In this document: positions 18,706-27,224 of the stretch, piece by piece
Numbering within the stretch: position 1 is the first letter of the stretch
Layout of the letters: each line of letters starts with the position of its first letter
DNA from: Ruegeria sp. Ofav3-42
GTDB lineage: Bacteria; Pseudomonadota; Alphaproteobacteria; Rhodobacterales; Rhodobacteraceae
Assembly (NCBI RefSeq): GCF_022347725.1
Contig: NZ_JAKRGB010000019.1
Span: 1-64,000 of the forward strand
DNA: 64,000 bases
Direction of reading: 5' to 3'
Made by a program: the position numbers and the translations under genes
The notes under the pieces: generated by a model
Database searches by the model: none
What the model saw: only the letters and a program-made list of their open reading frames with translations
What the model was told of the DNA's origin: nothing

Positions 18706-20322
18706 TTAGCGATTTTCGGATTTAATGAGATCTGCGGCTTTCTCGGCAATCATAATCACTGGCGAGGCCGTGTTACCCGATACGATTTTCGGCATGATCG
18801 ACGCATCCACAATGCGCAGCCCGGTCAAACCGCGAACCCTCAGCTGAGGGTCAACCACCGCCCGGTCATCCATTCCCATCTTGCAAGTCCCCACCGGATG
18901 GAAAATCGTCGTGGCAATATCCCCGACCGCCTTAACCAAGTCGGAGTTTTCTCTGATTGAAGGCCCAGGCAGGATTTCTTGTGGCTCGTATCGCGACAGC
19001 GCTGTTGCGGACATGATCTGGCGGGCTTGGCGAACAGACTCCACCGCAACAGCCCTGTCCCGCGGCGCGGACAGGTAATTGAGCCTAATATCGGGTTGCT
19101 GATCGAGATCACGAGAGCTGACATGGCTGCTACCAATGCTCTCTGGTCGAAGATTGCATACCGAAACGGTAATGGCCGGAAAGGGATGCAAAGGATCGCC
19201 CAGCTTGTCCGTAGACAGAGGCTGTATGTGGTACTCCAGATCCGGTGTCGCGAGCGCAGGGTCAGATTTGGTGAACATCCCGAACTGACTTGGGGCCATA
19301 GACATGGGCCCCGACTGCCTTAGTGCATATTGCAGAGCGATCCGGGCTTTGCCGAACAAAGAGTTTGCCAGCGTGTTCAATGTTCTGGCGTTGCTGACTT
19401 TGAACACAGTTCTGATCTGCAGATGGTCCTGCAGATTTTCACCAACCCCTGCGCTTTCATGCTGCACCTCAATGCCGAAACCGGTCAGCACATCGCCGCG
19501 ACCTATGCCAGATAGCTCCAGAATCTTCGGAGAATTGATGGACCCGGCAGCCAATAGAACCTCTTTTTGAGCGATGGCATCAACGACCCGACCTTTGTGG
19601 CGAAACCGGATTCCCCGAACAGCCTTTCCATCCAGGATCAGTTGGTCCGTCGTGGCTTCCGTCACGACCCTGAGATTTGGGCGTTTCATCACGGGCCTCA
19701 AAAAACCCTTTGCTGTATTCCACCTGACGCCATTGCTCTGGTTGACCTCGAAAAACCCAGAGCCTTCATTATTGCCTTCATTGAAATCATCACGCGGGTG
19801 AACACCAAATTCTTTGGCACCCTCTTGCACTGCTTTTAGGATGTCCCAGCTCAGCTTTTGTTTCTGCACTTTCCATTCGCCACCACTGCGATGGTACTCA
19901 CTGTCTCCGCCGTGGTGATCTTCGGACTTGAAGAAATAGGGCAGAACATCGTCCCAGCCCCAACCAGTGTTCCCCATTTGCCGCCAATGATCATAATCCG
20001 CCGCCTGCCCGCGCATGTAGATCATTCCATTGACCGAAGTGCAGCCGCCCAGAACCTTGCCGCGCGGATAGACCAAAGATCGGCCGTTCAATCCGGGCTC
20101 GGGCGCGGTCTTCATCATCCAGTCGGTGCGCGGATTGCCGATGCAATGAAGATAACCAACGGGGATATGCACCCAATGGTAATTGTCGGACTTGCCGGCC
20201 TCCAACAACAGGACACGTGTTTTAGGGTTTTCGCTCAGACGGTTCGCCAGAACGCATCCTGCAGTGCCGGCACCCACGATGATGTAGTCATAGTCGCCAT
20301 CAAGGCGGGTCGTATCGCTCAT
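18706..20322 (-). CDS. GMC-family FAD oxidoreductase, choline-dehydrogenase-like
   Basis: This is an FAD-dependent alcohol dehydrogenase of the glucose-methanol-choline family, about 538 residues. The Rossmann motif [19 protein letters not shown] is at the N-terminus, the first GMC signature region reads [19 protein letters not shown], and the C-terminal catalytic pair is seen in [10 protein letters not shown] (His) and SGNTASPV (Asn). ATG at 20322 is preferred over the upstream TTG at 20334. It lies 161 bases downstream of the carnitine-dehydrogenase-like gene on the same strand and is probably the last gene of that catabolic cluster. Next to a choline-sulfatase-like gene, choline is a natural candidate substrate, but GMC proteins are promiscuous by name and this is inference. 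Confidence 0.85.
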   Translation of the reverse strand: MSDTTRLDGDYDYIIVGAGTAGCVLANRLSENPKTRVLLLEAGKSDNYHWVHIPVGYLHCIGNPRTDWMMKTAPEPGLNGRSLVYPRGKVLGGCTSVNGMIYMRGQAADYDHWRQMGNTGWGWDDVLPYFFKSEDHHGGDSEYHRSGGEWKVQKQKLSWDILKAVQEGAKEFGVHPRDDFNEGNNEGSGFFEVNQSNGVRWNTAKGFLRPVMKRPNLRVVTEATTDQLILDGKAVRGIRFRHKGRVVDAIAQKEVLLAAGSINSPKILELSGIGRGDVLTGFGIEVQHESAGVGENLQDHLQIRTVFKVSNARTLNTLANSLFGKARIALQYALRQSGPMSMAPSQFGMFTKSDPALATPDLEYHIQPLSTDKLGDPLHPFPAITVSVCNLRPESIGSSHVSSRDLDQQPDIRLNYLSAPRDRAVAVESVRQARQIMSATALSRYEPQEILPGPSIRENSDLVKAVGDIATTIFHPVGTCKMGMDDRAVVDPQLRVRGLTGLRIVDASIMPKIVSGNTASPVIMIAEKAADLIKSENR

Positions 20323-20483
20323 AGTCACTCTCAATCAGACCGGCTCAGCCGCAATTTTCAGAGAGTTTACCGACAATTGCGCCAGTTTCCACAGCGCGGC
20401 ACCCGACATATGATCGCAGGCCTTAAAACTCCGTTAGCCAATGGCCTCAATCGTCTGTCGCGGACACTGTGCGTGCGTTTGCT

Positions 20484-21410
20484 TCAGCGCAAATCCGAAA
20501 TCGACTTTTGCAGCGCAACGATCAGGGCATCGCGGTGTTGCGAGAGTTCGGAGGGTGGGCGGCCTTGTGCCTCGGCTTCAACGCCTTCGACCAGTTGCCG
20601 GGTGACATCTTTCGACAGGTAAACATCGCCCAGATCCTCCCACCAGCCGTTGAAGGTCTGTGAAAAATGATCGCAAAACGCTTGCAGCCCGCCCTCTCCA
20701 GCACCGAGATTGAACAACATGGTCGGCCCCATCGCTGCCCATCTGAGCCCCGGACCTGCCCAGACTGCCTTGTCGACGTCTTCGACGGTCGCAACACCCG
20801 ATGTGACCAGATGAATGGCCTCTCGCCAGATCGCAGCCTGCAGACGGTTCGCGACGTGACCGGGCACCTCTTTGTTGAGGCGGATCGTGGTCTTGCCCAG
20901 ACTTTCATAGAAGCCCTGCGCAGCTTCAACAACGCCATCAGCCGTATTTTCATTTCCAAGAACTTCGACAAGCGGGATCAGGTGCGGCGGATTGAACGGA
21001 TGCCCCAGAACAAAGCGGGCGGGGTCCTTCCAGCCCGCCTGCATCTGTCCAAGGGTCAAACCAGAGGCCGAGCTTGCGACAATGACATTCGGCGCAAGTG
21101 CAGGCTCGATTTCAGCAAAGGTCGCATGTTTGATTTCCAGTCGTTCCGGCACGTTCTCTTGTACAAACGCGGCGTCGGCTACCGCTCTGGCGGCGTCCCG
21201 GTGAAAGGTGATCGCATCTGGGTTTCCGTGTTCCGCAAGACCCAGCTCTGTCAATGCCGGCCACGCGGTTTTAATATAGGCGCAAACCTTCTTTTCGACA
21301 TCGGGGTCAGGATCAAACATTGCAACCGAACGGCCCGAAGCAAGAAACAACGCGGCCCAGCTGGCACCGATAACCCCGCCGCCGAGGCAAGCTGTGTGTT
21401 GTCTGTCCAT
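20484..21410 (-). CDS. 3-hydroxyacyl-CoA-dehydrogenase-fold enzyme, likely L-carnitine dehydrogenase
   Basis: This NAD-dependent dehydrogenase has the Rossmann motif LGGGVIGASWAALFLASG, then SSASGLTLGQM and GHPFNPPHLIPLVEV, followed by a helical C-domain (NKEVPGHVANRLQAA). The layout and the GLRWAAMGP region match the L-carnitine dehydrogenase / L-gulonate 3-dehydrogenase branch rather than fatty-acid oxidation enzymes. With a BKACE gene in the same operon, oxidation of L-carnitine to 3-dehydrocarnitine is the best guess. ATG at 21410 shares one base with the stop of the upstream SDR; the TTG one codon earlier is less likely. L-gulonate or another 3-hydroxyacid is the alternative substrate. 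Confidence 0.8.
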   Translation of the reverse strand: MDRQHTACLGGGVIGASWAALFLASGRSVAMFDPDPDVEKKVCAYIKTAWPALTELGLAEHGNPDAITFHRDAARAVADAAFVQENVPERLEIKHATFAEIEPALAPNVIVASSASGLTLGQMQAGWKDPARFVLGHPFNPPHLIPLVEVLGNENTADGVVEAAQGFYESLGKTTIRLNKEVPGHVANRLQAAIWREAIHLVTSGVATVEDVDKAVWAGPGLRWAAMGPTMLFNLGAGEGGLQAFCDHFSQTFNGWWEDLGDVYLSKDVTRQLVEGVEAEAQGRPPSELSQHRDALIVALQKSISDLR

Positions 21411-22150
21411 CAAAACAATCCCGGATTAAGAGGTGAAGCTGCGGTCATGCCGCCGTCAACTGTAAATAACTGGCCAGTTGCAAACCCGGCCTCATCCGAA
21501 GCCAGCCAGACCGCCATGCTGGCAATGTCCTCCGGCCTGCCGAAGCGGCGCATGGCATGTCGGGCCAAGGCATCCTGACGTGCTTTCACGGGGTCCGAGG
21601 CGAGATCAAACCCTGCATCCAGCATCCCTGTTTCAATCCAGCCCGGGCAAATCGCGTTGCAACGGATATCCGGGCCATGATCGACCGCTATCGACCGGGT
21701 CAGCCCGTGCACAAACGATTTCGACGCGTTGTAGAGCGCCATTGAAGGGTCCGCGACGCGCCCCGAAATAGAGCCGATGTTGATGATCGAACTGCCTTCG
21801 GGCATTCGCGGAATGAATGCGCGGCAAAGGTTGAACACACCACGACAATTGGTGCCGATCACCGCCTCCCAATCAGCGTCCGTGCTATCGGCCACGGTCT
21901 TTTCGACCTGCACACCCGCGTTATTGACAAGGATGTCCGTTCCGCCGGTCGCATCAGCCAGTTCTTCAACTGCCTCAGCGTCCGTGACATCCAGCGGATA
22001 CCATATGATGTCATCCGTCAGACCGTCGGGTCTGGGTCCGCGGCCGCAAGTCGTCACCGCTGCACCTTCTCGCCGAAACGCCTCGACAATCCCGCGCCCA
22101 ATGCCTTGTCGGCCACCGGTGATCAGCGCTCTTTTCCCAGCCAGCCGCAT
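21410..22150 (-). CDS. Short-chain dehydrogenase/reductase (SDR), first copy
   Basis: This is a classical SDR of about 246 residues: TGGRQGIGRGI cofactor motif, NNAG at about residue 80, catalytic Ser in IGSISG and YNASK, ending with a GQLFTVDGG signature. ATG at 22150 shares a base with the stop of the aldehyde dehydrogenase; the longer open frame to 22246 reads into that gene and is not used. It is related in layout to the second SDR of the operon (24898-25692), yet both are kept, suggesting two different hydroxyl substrates. The substrate is unknown. Confidence 0.85.
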   Translation of the reverse strand: MRLAGKRALITGGRQGIGRGIVEAFRREGAAVTTCGRGPRPDGLTDDIIWYPLDVTDAEAVEELADATGGTDILVNNAGVQVEKTVADSTDADWEAVIGTNCRGVFNLCRAFIPRMPEGSSIINIGSISGRVADPSMALYNASKSFVHGLTRSIAVDHGPDIRCNAICPGWIETGMLDAGFDLASDPVKARQDALARHAMRRFGRPEDIASMAVWLASDEAGFATGQLFTVDGGMTAASPLNPGLF

Positions 22151-23568
22151 CAGTGAGCCACCATCACATGGCGCACGGAAGTGTAGGCATCCAGTGCGTA
22201 AACCGACATATCGCAACCATTGCCTGAGCCCTTCATAGCGGCCCAAGGCATTTCGGCGGCGGGCACTCCATGTGTGTTAACCCAAGTCATCCCATAACGC
22301 AGTTGAGACGTCATTTTCATCGCCAACGAAACGTCTTTCGTCCAGACCGACGATGCCAGTCCATATCGCCCTGCGTTGGCAATCCGCAGGGCGTCTTCGG
22401 CCTCACTAAAGCGTGACAGGGTGACAACAGGTCCGAAAACCTCATCGCAGGCAATCTTCGCATCGTTGTCCACGTTCGCCACAACCGTCGGCTGGTAGAA
22501 GAACCCGGCTCCTTCGCCCAAATTGCCGCCAACAGCGATTTCCGCACTGCTGCGGGCGCGATCTACGAATCCGGCAACTCGGTCACGTTGAACAGCAGAG
22601 ACGATAGGCCCCATCTCGGTACCTTCTGCCCTTGGCGCTCCGATCCGAATTTGGCTGACCTGATCGGAGACTGCTGCAACGAGCCGGTCATAAACGCCAT
22701 CCTGAACCATTACGCGGCACGGCTGCGCGCAATCCTGACCGGCATTGAAGAAAGACCCGTACCGGATCGTTTCAGCCACAGCCTCAATGTCAGCATCATC
22801 AAACACGATGACCGGTGCCTTGCCCCCGAGCTCCAGATGCACATGTCGGATCTGGTTCGAGGCCGCCCGCATTGCCGCCATGCCGGTTGCTGGAGAGCCG
22901 GTGATTGAAATCCCTTCGATCCTTGGGGCGTTGATCAGGTTGTCTCCGATTGAGGCCCCTCGTCCATGGATCACGTTTAGAACGCCTTTGGGCAGGACAT
23001 CCGCAAGAAGTTCGGCCAGCCGTAGCGTAGCCAGCGGCGTGATCTCGGAGGGTTTCAGCACGATGGTGCATCCTGCGGCCAATGGGGCCGCGATCTTCCA
23101 GGCTGCCATCATCAAGGGATAGTTCCAAGGCGCAATCGAAGCGACCGGGCCGATCGGATCCTTGCGGATCATCGAGGTGTGACCAGACACGAATTCGCCA
23201 GCCGCCGATCCGGCCATCGTGCGTGCCGCCCCGGCCATAAACCGGAAAGTGTCGATGGTCAGTGGCATTTCCTCGTCACGGGCCATTGGCCACGGCTTGC
23301 CAACGTCCAGAGTTTCCAGTTCCGCCAGTTTTTCAATATTTTCTTCAATCACCTCGGCAATTGCCAAAAGATGACCTGCACGTTCAGCTGGTGTTGTAAG
23401 GCGATAGTTTTCAAAGGCTTCCTCCGCTGCGCGGGTCGCGGCTTCGATCTGGTCCACGGATGCCTCAGGGACTCGGGCAACTTCCTCACCGGTCGCGGGG
23501 TCCAGCACCGGCAATGCCTCACCGCTTCCTTCGACCAACTCGCCGTTAATCAACATCTTCGTCTGCAT
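22150..23568 (-). CDS. NAD(P)-dependent aldehyde dehydrogenase (betaine/aminobutyraldehyde type)
   Basis: This ALDH superfamily enzyme has 472 residues. IAPWNYPLMMAAWK, the catalytic Glu in LELGGKAPVI and the catalytic Cys in NAGQDCAQPCR are all present. It most resembles the betaine-aldehyde / 4-aminobutyraldehyde group. In this operon it could oxidise betaine aldehyde formed from choline, or malic semialdehyde if the Rieske enzyme cleaves carnitine. ATG at 23568 follows the BKACE stop after only 11 bases. The exact substrate cannot be read from sequence. Confidence 0.85.
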   Translation of the reverse strand: MQTKMLINGELVEGSGEALPVLDPATGEEVARVPEASVDQIEAATRAAEEAFENYRLTTPAERAGHLLAIAEVIEENIEKLAELETLDVGKPWPMARDEEMPLTIDTFRFMAGAARTMAGSAAGEFVSGHTSMIRKDPIGPVASIAPWNYPLMMAAWKIAAPLAAGCTIVLKPSEITPLATLRLAELLADVLPKGVLNVIHGRGASIGDNLINAPRIEGISITGSPATGMAAMRAASNQIRHVHLELGGKAPVIVFDDADIEAVAETIRYGSFFNAGQDCAQPCRVMVQDGVYDRLVAAVSDQVSQIRIGAPRAEGTEMGPIVSAVQRDRVAGFVDRARSSAEIAVGGNLGEGAGFFYQPTVVANVDNDAKIACDEVFGPVVTLSRFSEAEDALRIANAGRYGLASSVWTKDVSLAMKMTSQLRYGMTWVNTHGVPAAEMPWAAMKGSGNGCDMSVYALDAYTSVRHVMVAH

Positions 23569-23579
23569 GCATACCCCCG

Positions 23580-24509
23580 TCAGAAAGCGGTCTTGTCGTT
23601 ACCTTTTAGGTCCAGCCGTTGCCGGGCCTCGTCAGGTGTCGCGACCGTCAGGCCAAGGTTTTCGATGATTGAGCGGATTTTGCGGACCTGATCCGCATTC
23701 GATTTCGCCTTTTCACCCGGTCCAATGTACAGGCTGTCCTCTAACCCCACCCGCACGTTACCGCCAAGAATTGCTGCTTGAGTCGTGAAAGCCATTTGGT
23801 GACGGCCCGCCGCCAGAACCGACCATTCGTAACTGCCGCCAAAGAGTTTCTCGGCGATGGTGTGCATATGCATAAGGTTGTCGGGGTCTGCTCCGACGCC
23901 GCCCAGAATCCCAAACACCATCTGGATGAAAAAGGGCGGCTTGACCCAGCCCTGATCGACCACCCAGGCCAGGTTGTACAGGTGGCCAAGATCGTAGCAT
24001 TCGAACTCAAACTTGGTACCATGACCTTCACCCAGCTCTTTCATCGCAAATTCGATATCGGCGAAGGTGTTGCGGAAGATGAAATCCCGGGTCATGCCCA
24101 GAAACTCGGGCTCCCACTCGTGTTTCCAATCCGAGTATTTTTGCATCATCGGGAAGATGCCGAAATTCATCGACCCCATGTTCATACTGGCCATTTCCGG
24201 GCTGGCACGCAGCGCAGCGCGCAGTCGGTCCTCTCGGGTCATACCCAGCCCGCCGCCTGTTGAGACATTCATGACGGCACCGGTTGCCTGTTTGATGCGC
24301 GGAAGGAACTGCATGAACAACTCCGGGTCGGCACCAGGTCGGCCATTTTCGGGGTTGCGAGCGTGCAAGTGGATGACTGAGGCCCCGGCCTCCACTGCAC
24401 CAATGCTGGCCTCGGTGATTTCGTTCGGCGTGATCGGCAGGTATTCGGACATGGTCGGTGTATGGATACCGCCAGTAGGGGCGCAGGTAATGATGACGGG
24501 CTTGCTCAT
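23580..24509 (-). CDS. BKACE (DUF849) beta-keto acid cleavage enzyme, candidate 3-dehydrocarnitine cleavage enzyme
   Basis: This zinc-dependent TIM-barrel enzyme of the beta-keto acid cleavage family transfers the acetyl unit between a beta-keto acid and acetyl-CoA. Family motifs are IITCAPTGG at the N-terminus, the metal motif VIHLHARN (HxH), NVSTGGG and the C-terminal VRVGLEDSLYIGPGEKA. The ATG at 24509 overlaps the cupin stop by four bases. BKACE members act on many cationic beta-keto acids. Co-occurrence with a carnitine-dehydrogenase-like gene suggests cleavage of 3-dehydrocarnitine to betainyl-CoA and acetoacetate, as known for carnitine degradation in other bacteria. 3-keto-5-aminohexanoate is the namesake alternative. 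Confidence 0.88.
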   Translation of the reverse strand: MSKPVIITCAPTGGIHTPTMSEYLPITPNEITEASIGAVEAGASVIHLHARNPENGRPGADPELFMQFLPRIKQATGAVMNVSTGGGLGMTREDRLRAALRASPEMASMNMGSMNFGIFPMMQKYSDWKHEWEPEFLGMTRDFIFRNTFADIEFAMKELGEGHGTKFEFECYDLGHLYNLAWVVDQGWVKPPFFIQMVFGILGGVGADPDNLMHMHTIAEKLFGGSYEWSVLAAGRHQMAFTTQAAILGGNVRVGLEDSLYIGPGEKAKSNADQVRKIRSIIENLGLTVATPDEARQRLDLKGNDKTAF

Positions 24510-24901
24510 GCAATTGCGCCCCACGCGCCGCGGGCGTCCTGATCGACGATCTCGATAACATCGCCCGGCCGGGCCACGGTGATATGAGAGAAATTGCTGT
24601 CAGCCGTTGCGCCGTGCCAGTGCGGGTGCCCGGCAGGGATGGTCACAACGTCTCCGGGCTCCATAATCTGTTCGCCATTCTCGTCGGCGATGATGCCTCG
24701 CCCAACCGTCGCCATCAGGATCTGATCGACTTTGTGGATGTGCACGCGGTTGCGCTCGCCCGCGCCGAAGTTGACGATGTAGAGTTCGACATCTTTGGTT
24801 TCCGGCAGACCCGCAACCGGGGCAAAGGTAATATTGTCGCCGAGAAACAGATCGCCGGTCGCTGGCTTGGTGTTGGTTTGGGTCGATTTAATTACTTTCA
24901 T
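24506..24901 (-). CDS. Small cupin-domain protein
   Basis: This is a single cupin barrel of 131 residues. Cupin motif 1 is visible around NRVHIHKVDQILMATVGRG (His pair and Glu/Gln positions) and motif 2 around PGDVVTIPAGHPHWHGA, both metal-binding. The ATG at 24901 overlaps the SDR stop by four bases, and its own stop overlaps the BKACE start. Small cupins in catabolic operons may be isomerases, lyases or dioxygenases; no specific activity can be assigned. Confidence 0.85.
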   Translation of the reverse strand: MKVIKSTQTNTKPATGDLFLGDNITFAPVAGLPETKDVELYIVNFGAGERNRVHIHKVDQILMATVGRGIIADENGEQIMEPGDVVTIPAGHPHWHGATADSNFSHITVARPGDVIEIVDQDARGAWGAIA

Positions 24902-25692
24902 AGCTTCATCTGCTGAACTTGCGCGCTCAGCCCTCCATCCAGAACCCATAGCTGTCCGCTGGCGTATCGCGCCTCGTCCGAAGCAAGCCAGTTGACAAGA
25001 TTGGCGATGTCCTCCGGGGTGCCGTAGGTGCGCATCGGATGCACATCGCGCACAGCCTGTTGAAGTTGATCGATCGTTTTCCCCCCCGCACCTGATCCGT
25101 CGCCGGTGAAAAAGCTTTGCAGCATGGGCGTGTCGACATAACCAGGGCAAATCGCATTGACTCTGATGCCTTCAGGGCCGTGGTCACAGGCCATGGCCTT
25201 GGTCAAAGCGTGTACCGCGCCCTTGGTTGCGCAATAGGCGGCCAAACCGGGGTCGGCGATGAAACCGTCATAGCTGCCGAAGTTAATGATTGAGGCCGAA
25301 GTACCAGACGACGCAGCCTTGCGCATAAGCGGCAGAGCATGTTTTGAGGTCAGGAACGAGCCGGTGACATTTACTGCAAAGGACAGGTTCCATTCCTCCA
25401 GTGACGTCTCTTCGATGGTCTTTTCGATTTCGATCCCGGCGGCATTTACCAGAATGTTGAGCTGACCTGCTTCTGCCCTTACCTGTTCCATCGCCGCGAC
25501 TGCATCCGTTTCCTGCGTGACGTCCAGTTTCACGAAAGTGCTGCCATCATCGTCATGAGCCGCCAAAGACCCCTCGGGCGTAAGGTCCGCCGCATAGACC
25601 CGCGCACCTTCGCGCAGGAAACGCGCTACAATGGCGCGTCCGATCCCACCGCGACCACCTGTAACCAGCGCCGTTTTGCCTTCCAGCATCAT
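24898..25692 (-). CDS. Short-chain dehydrogenase/reductase (SDR), second copy
   Basis: This is a classical SDR of about 264 residues: TGGRGGIGRAIV cofactor motif, LDVT, NAAGIEIEK, Ser in INFGSYDG and YCATK catalytic Tyr/Lys, followed by NAICPGYVDTPM. ATG at 25692 overlaps the sulfatase stop by four bases and has AAGGAG about nine bases upstream, so the much longer upstream frame (to 25896) is rejected. Sequence style is close to 3-hydroxybutyrate-type dehydrogenases, but the substrate is unknown. Confidence 0.86.
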   Translation of the reverse strand: MMLEGKTALVTGGRGGIGRAIVARFLREGARVYAADLTPEGSLAAHDDDGSTFVKLDVTQETDAVAAMEQVRAEAGQLNILVNAAGIEIEKTIEETSLEEWNLSFAVNVTGSFLTSKHALPLMRKAASSGTSASIINFGSYDGFIADPGLAAYCATKGAVHALTKAMACDHGPEGIRVNAICPGYVDTPMLQSFFTGDGSGAGGKTIDQLQQAVRDVHPMRTYGTPEDIANLVNWLASDEARYASGQLWVLDGGLSAQVQQMKL

Positions 25693-27224
25693 TCGTTGTT
25701 CTCCTTCAACGGCGGATAGCGATAGCGAGAGGCCGCGACCGTCCAGTCCATGTGATTGCGCACGAATTCCTGCGAAGCGTCGCGCGGCGGGTTGTAGTCC
25801 CATGCCTCGCCAGCACCCGCCTCCATCGCGGTATGCAAGGTCCGACGAGATTTCTGCGTTGCGATCACGTCGGCGCGGAGCATTTCGCTGTCCCACCGCT
25901 TCGCGACTTCGGCAGCAAACGCAGCGGCCTGATCAGCATAAGCCGGATCGCTTGCGACATTGACTTTTTCCAGCGGATCAGCGGCCAGATCGTACAGTTG
26001 CGGCGGATCGGGATCGCAGTGGATGTATTTCAGCGACCCGCGTCGGATCATGAACACTGGGTACGGCGTCATCTCGGCGCAGTATTCGCCGATGGCTTCG
26101 TCCGCAGGGTCATGCTCTCCACGCGCCAGTGGCATCAGGGAACGTCCGTCGACCGGCTCGCCATACAAATCAGCCGTGCCACCGGCGATTTCAACAAAGG
26201 TCGGCAACAGATCGAGCAGCGAACAGGCGTTGGAAACAGCGCCCTGAACAACACCCGGACCCGCCATGATCAAAGGCACGCGGGCCGAGTGTTCGAAAAA
26301 ATTCATTTTATACCACAGACCCCGCTCGCCCAGCATGTCCCCGTGGTCTGCGGTGACTACGAAGATGGTGTTGTCCAGTTCTCCGATATCTTCCAACGCT
26401 TTAACCATCGCGCCGACTTTGCTGTCGAAATAGCTGACATTGGCCAGATAGGCGCGGCGGGCGCGAAGGACTTCTTTATCCGTCAAAGGCACATAACTCG
26501 CCTCAATCCCGTCCATCACCCGACGCGAGAACGGATCCTGTTCCTCTGGCGTCAAGGTAAACTCCGGCATAGGGATGTCCGCATCCGAATAGAGGCTCCA
26601 CCACTCGGGCTTCGCTACGTAGGGATCATGAGGATGAATGAAACTGGCCACCAGACAGAAGGGAGCACCATCCCCACCGGCCCGGTCCCGTCCCCGGTCG
26701 ATCAGCCATCGACGGGCGGCGAACTCGACTTCGTCGTCGTAATCGGTTTGGAAAGTTGCGACAGCCGCGCCGCTTTCCTTGACCGTCTGCATGTTGTGAT
26801 ACCACTTGTCGATCCGCTCATCCGGCGCTTCCCAGTCCGGAGTCCATGCGAAATCGGCAGGGTAAATGTCGGTTGTCACGCGATCCTGAAACCCGTGTTT
26901 CTGATCCGGACCAACGAAATGCATCTTACCAGAAAGGCAGGTCTTGTACCCAAGCGCCTTTAGGTAATGCGCGAAAGTCGGGACCGAGGCCCGGAACTCG
27001 CTTGCATTGTCATAGGCGGCAATCCGGCTGATCAATTGCCCGGACATGAAGGCAAAACGCGACGGGGCGCAGAGCGGCGAGTTACAATAGGCCGCGTCAA
27101 ACCGCATGCCGCGTGCCGCCAACGCATCAATGCTCGGCGTCCTCACCGTAGGGTGGCCATAGGCACCACAAAAATGTGGTGCAAGCTGGTCGGCCATGAC
27201 CACAACGATGTTGGGCCGTGTCAC
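25689..27224 (-). CDS. Type I sulfatase, choline-sulfatase-like
   Basis: This is a formylglycine-dependent sulfatase of the alkaline phosphatase superfamily, 511 residues. The N-terminal metal site NIVVVMADQLAPH, the modification motif LCAPSRFAFMSG (CxPSR, Cys to formylglycine), HPHDPY and VVTADHGDMLGERG are in order. Length and the GLWYKMNFFEHSARVPLI stretch fit choline-sulfatase (BetC). There is no signal peptide, so it acts in the cytoplasm. The GTG start overlaps the Rieske gene stop by four bases. It would release choline from choline-O-sulfate and so feed the GMC and aldehyde dehydrogenases downstream. Substrate assignment is by similarity and context. Confidence 0.85.
   Translation of the reverse strand: MTRPNIVVVMADQLAPHFCGAYGHPTVRTPSIDALAARGMRFDAAYCNSPLCAPSRFAFMSGQLISRIAAYDNASEFRASVPTFAHYLKALGYKTCLSGKMHFVGPDQKHGFQDRVTTDIYPADFAWTPDWEAPDERIDKWYHNMQTVKESGAAVATFQTDYDDEVEFAARRWLIDRGRDRAGGDGAPFCLVASFIHPHDPYVAKPEWWSLYSDADIPMPEFTLTPEEQDPFSRRVMDGIEASYVPLTDKEVLRARRAYLANVSYFDSKVGAMVKALEDIGELDNTIFVVTADHGDMLGERGLWYKMNFFEHSARVPLIMAGPGVVQGAVSNACSLLDLLPTFVEIAGGTADLYGEPVDGRSLMPLARGEHDPADEAIGEYCAEMTPYPVFMIRRGSLKYIHCDPDPPQLYDLAADPLEKVNVASDPAYADQAAAFAAEVAKRWDSEMLRADVIATQKSRRTLHTAMEAGAGEAWDYNPPRDASQEFVRNHMDWTVAASRYRYPPLKENNE

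Noticed and set aside
24902-25150. N-terminal extension of the cupin gene
   Set aside because: The extension reads through the SDR gene in another frame; the ATG at 24901 with four-base overlap is the better start.
25752-26963. 403-codon open frame opposite the choline-sulfatase-like gene
   Set aside because: It lies antisense to a clear sulfatase, has no family resemblance and has the composition of a GC-rich shadow frame.
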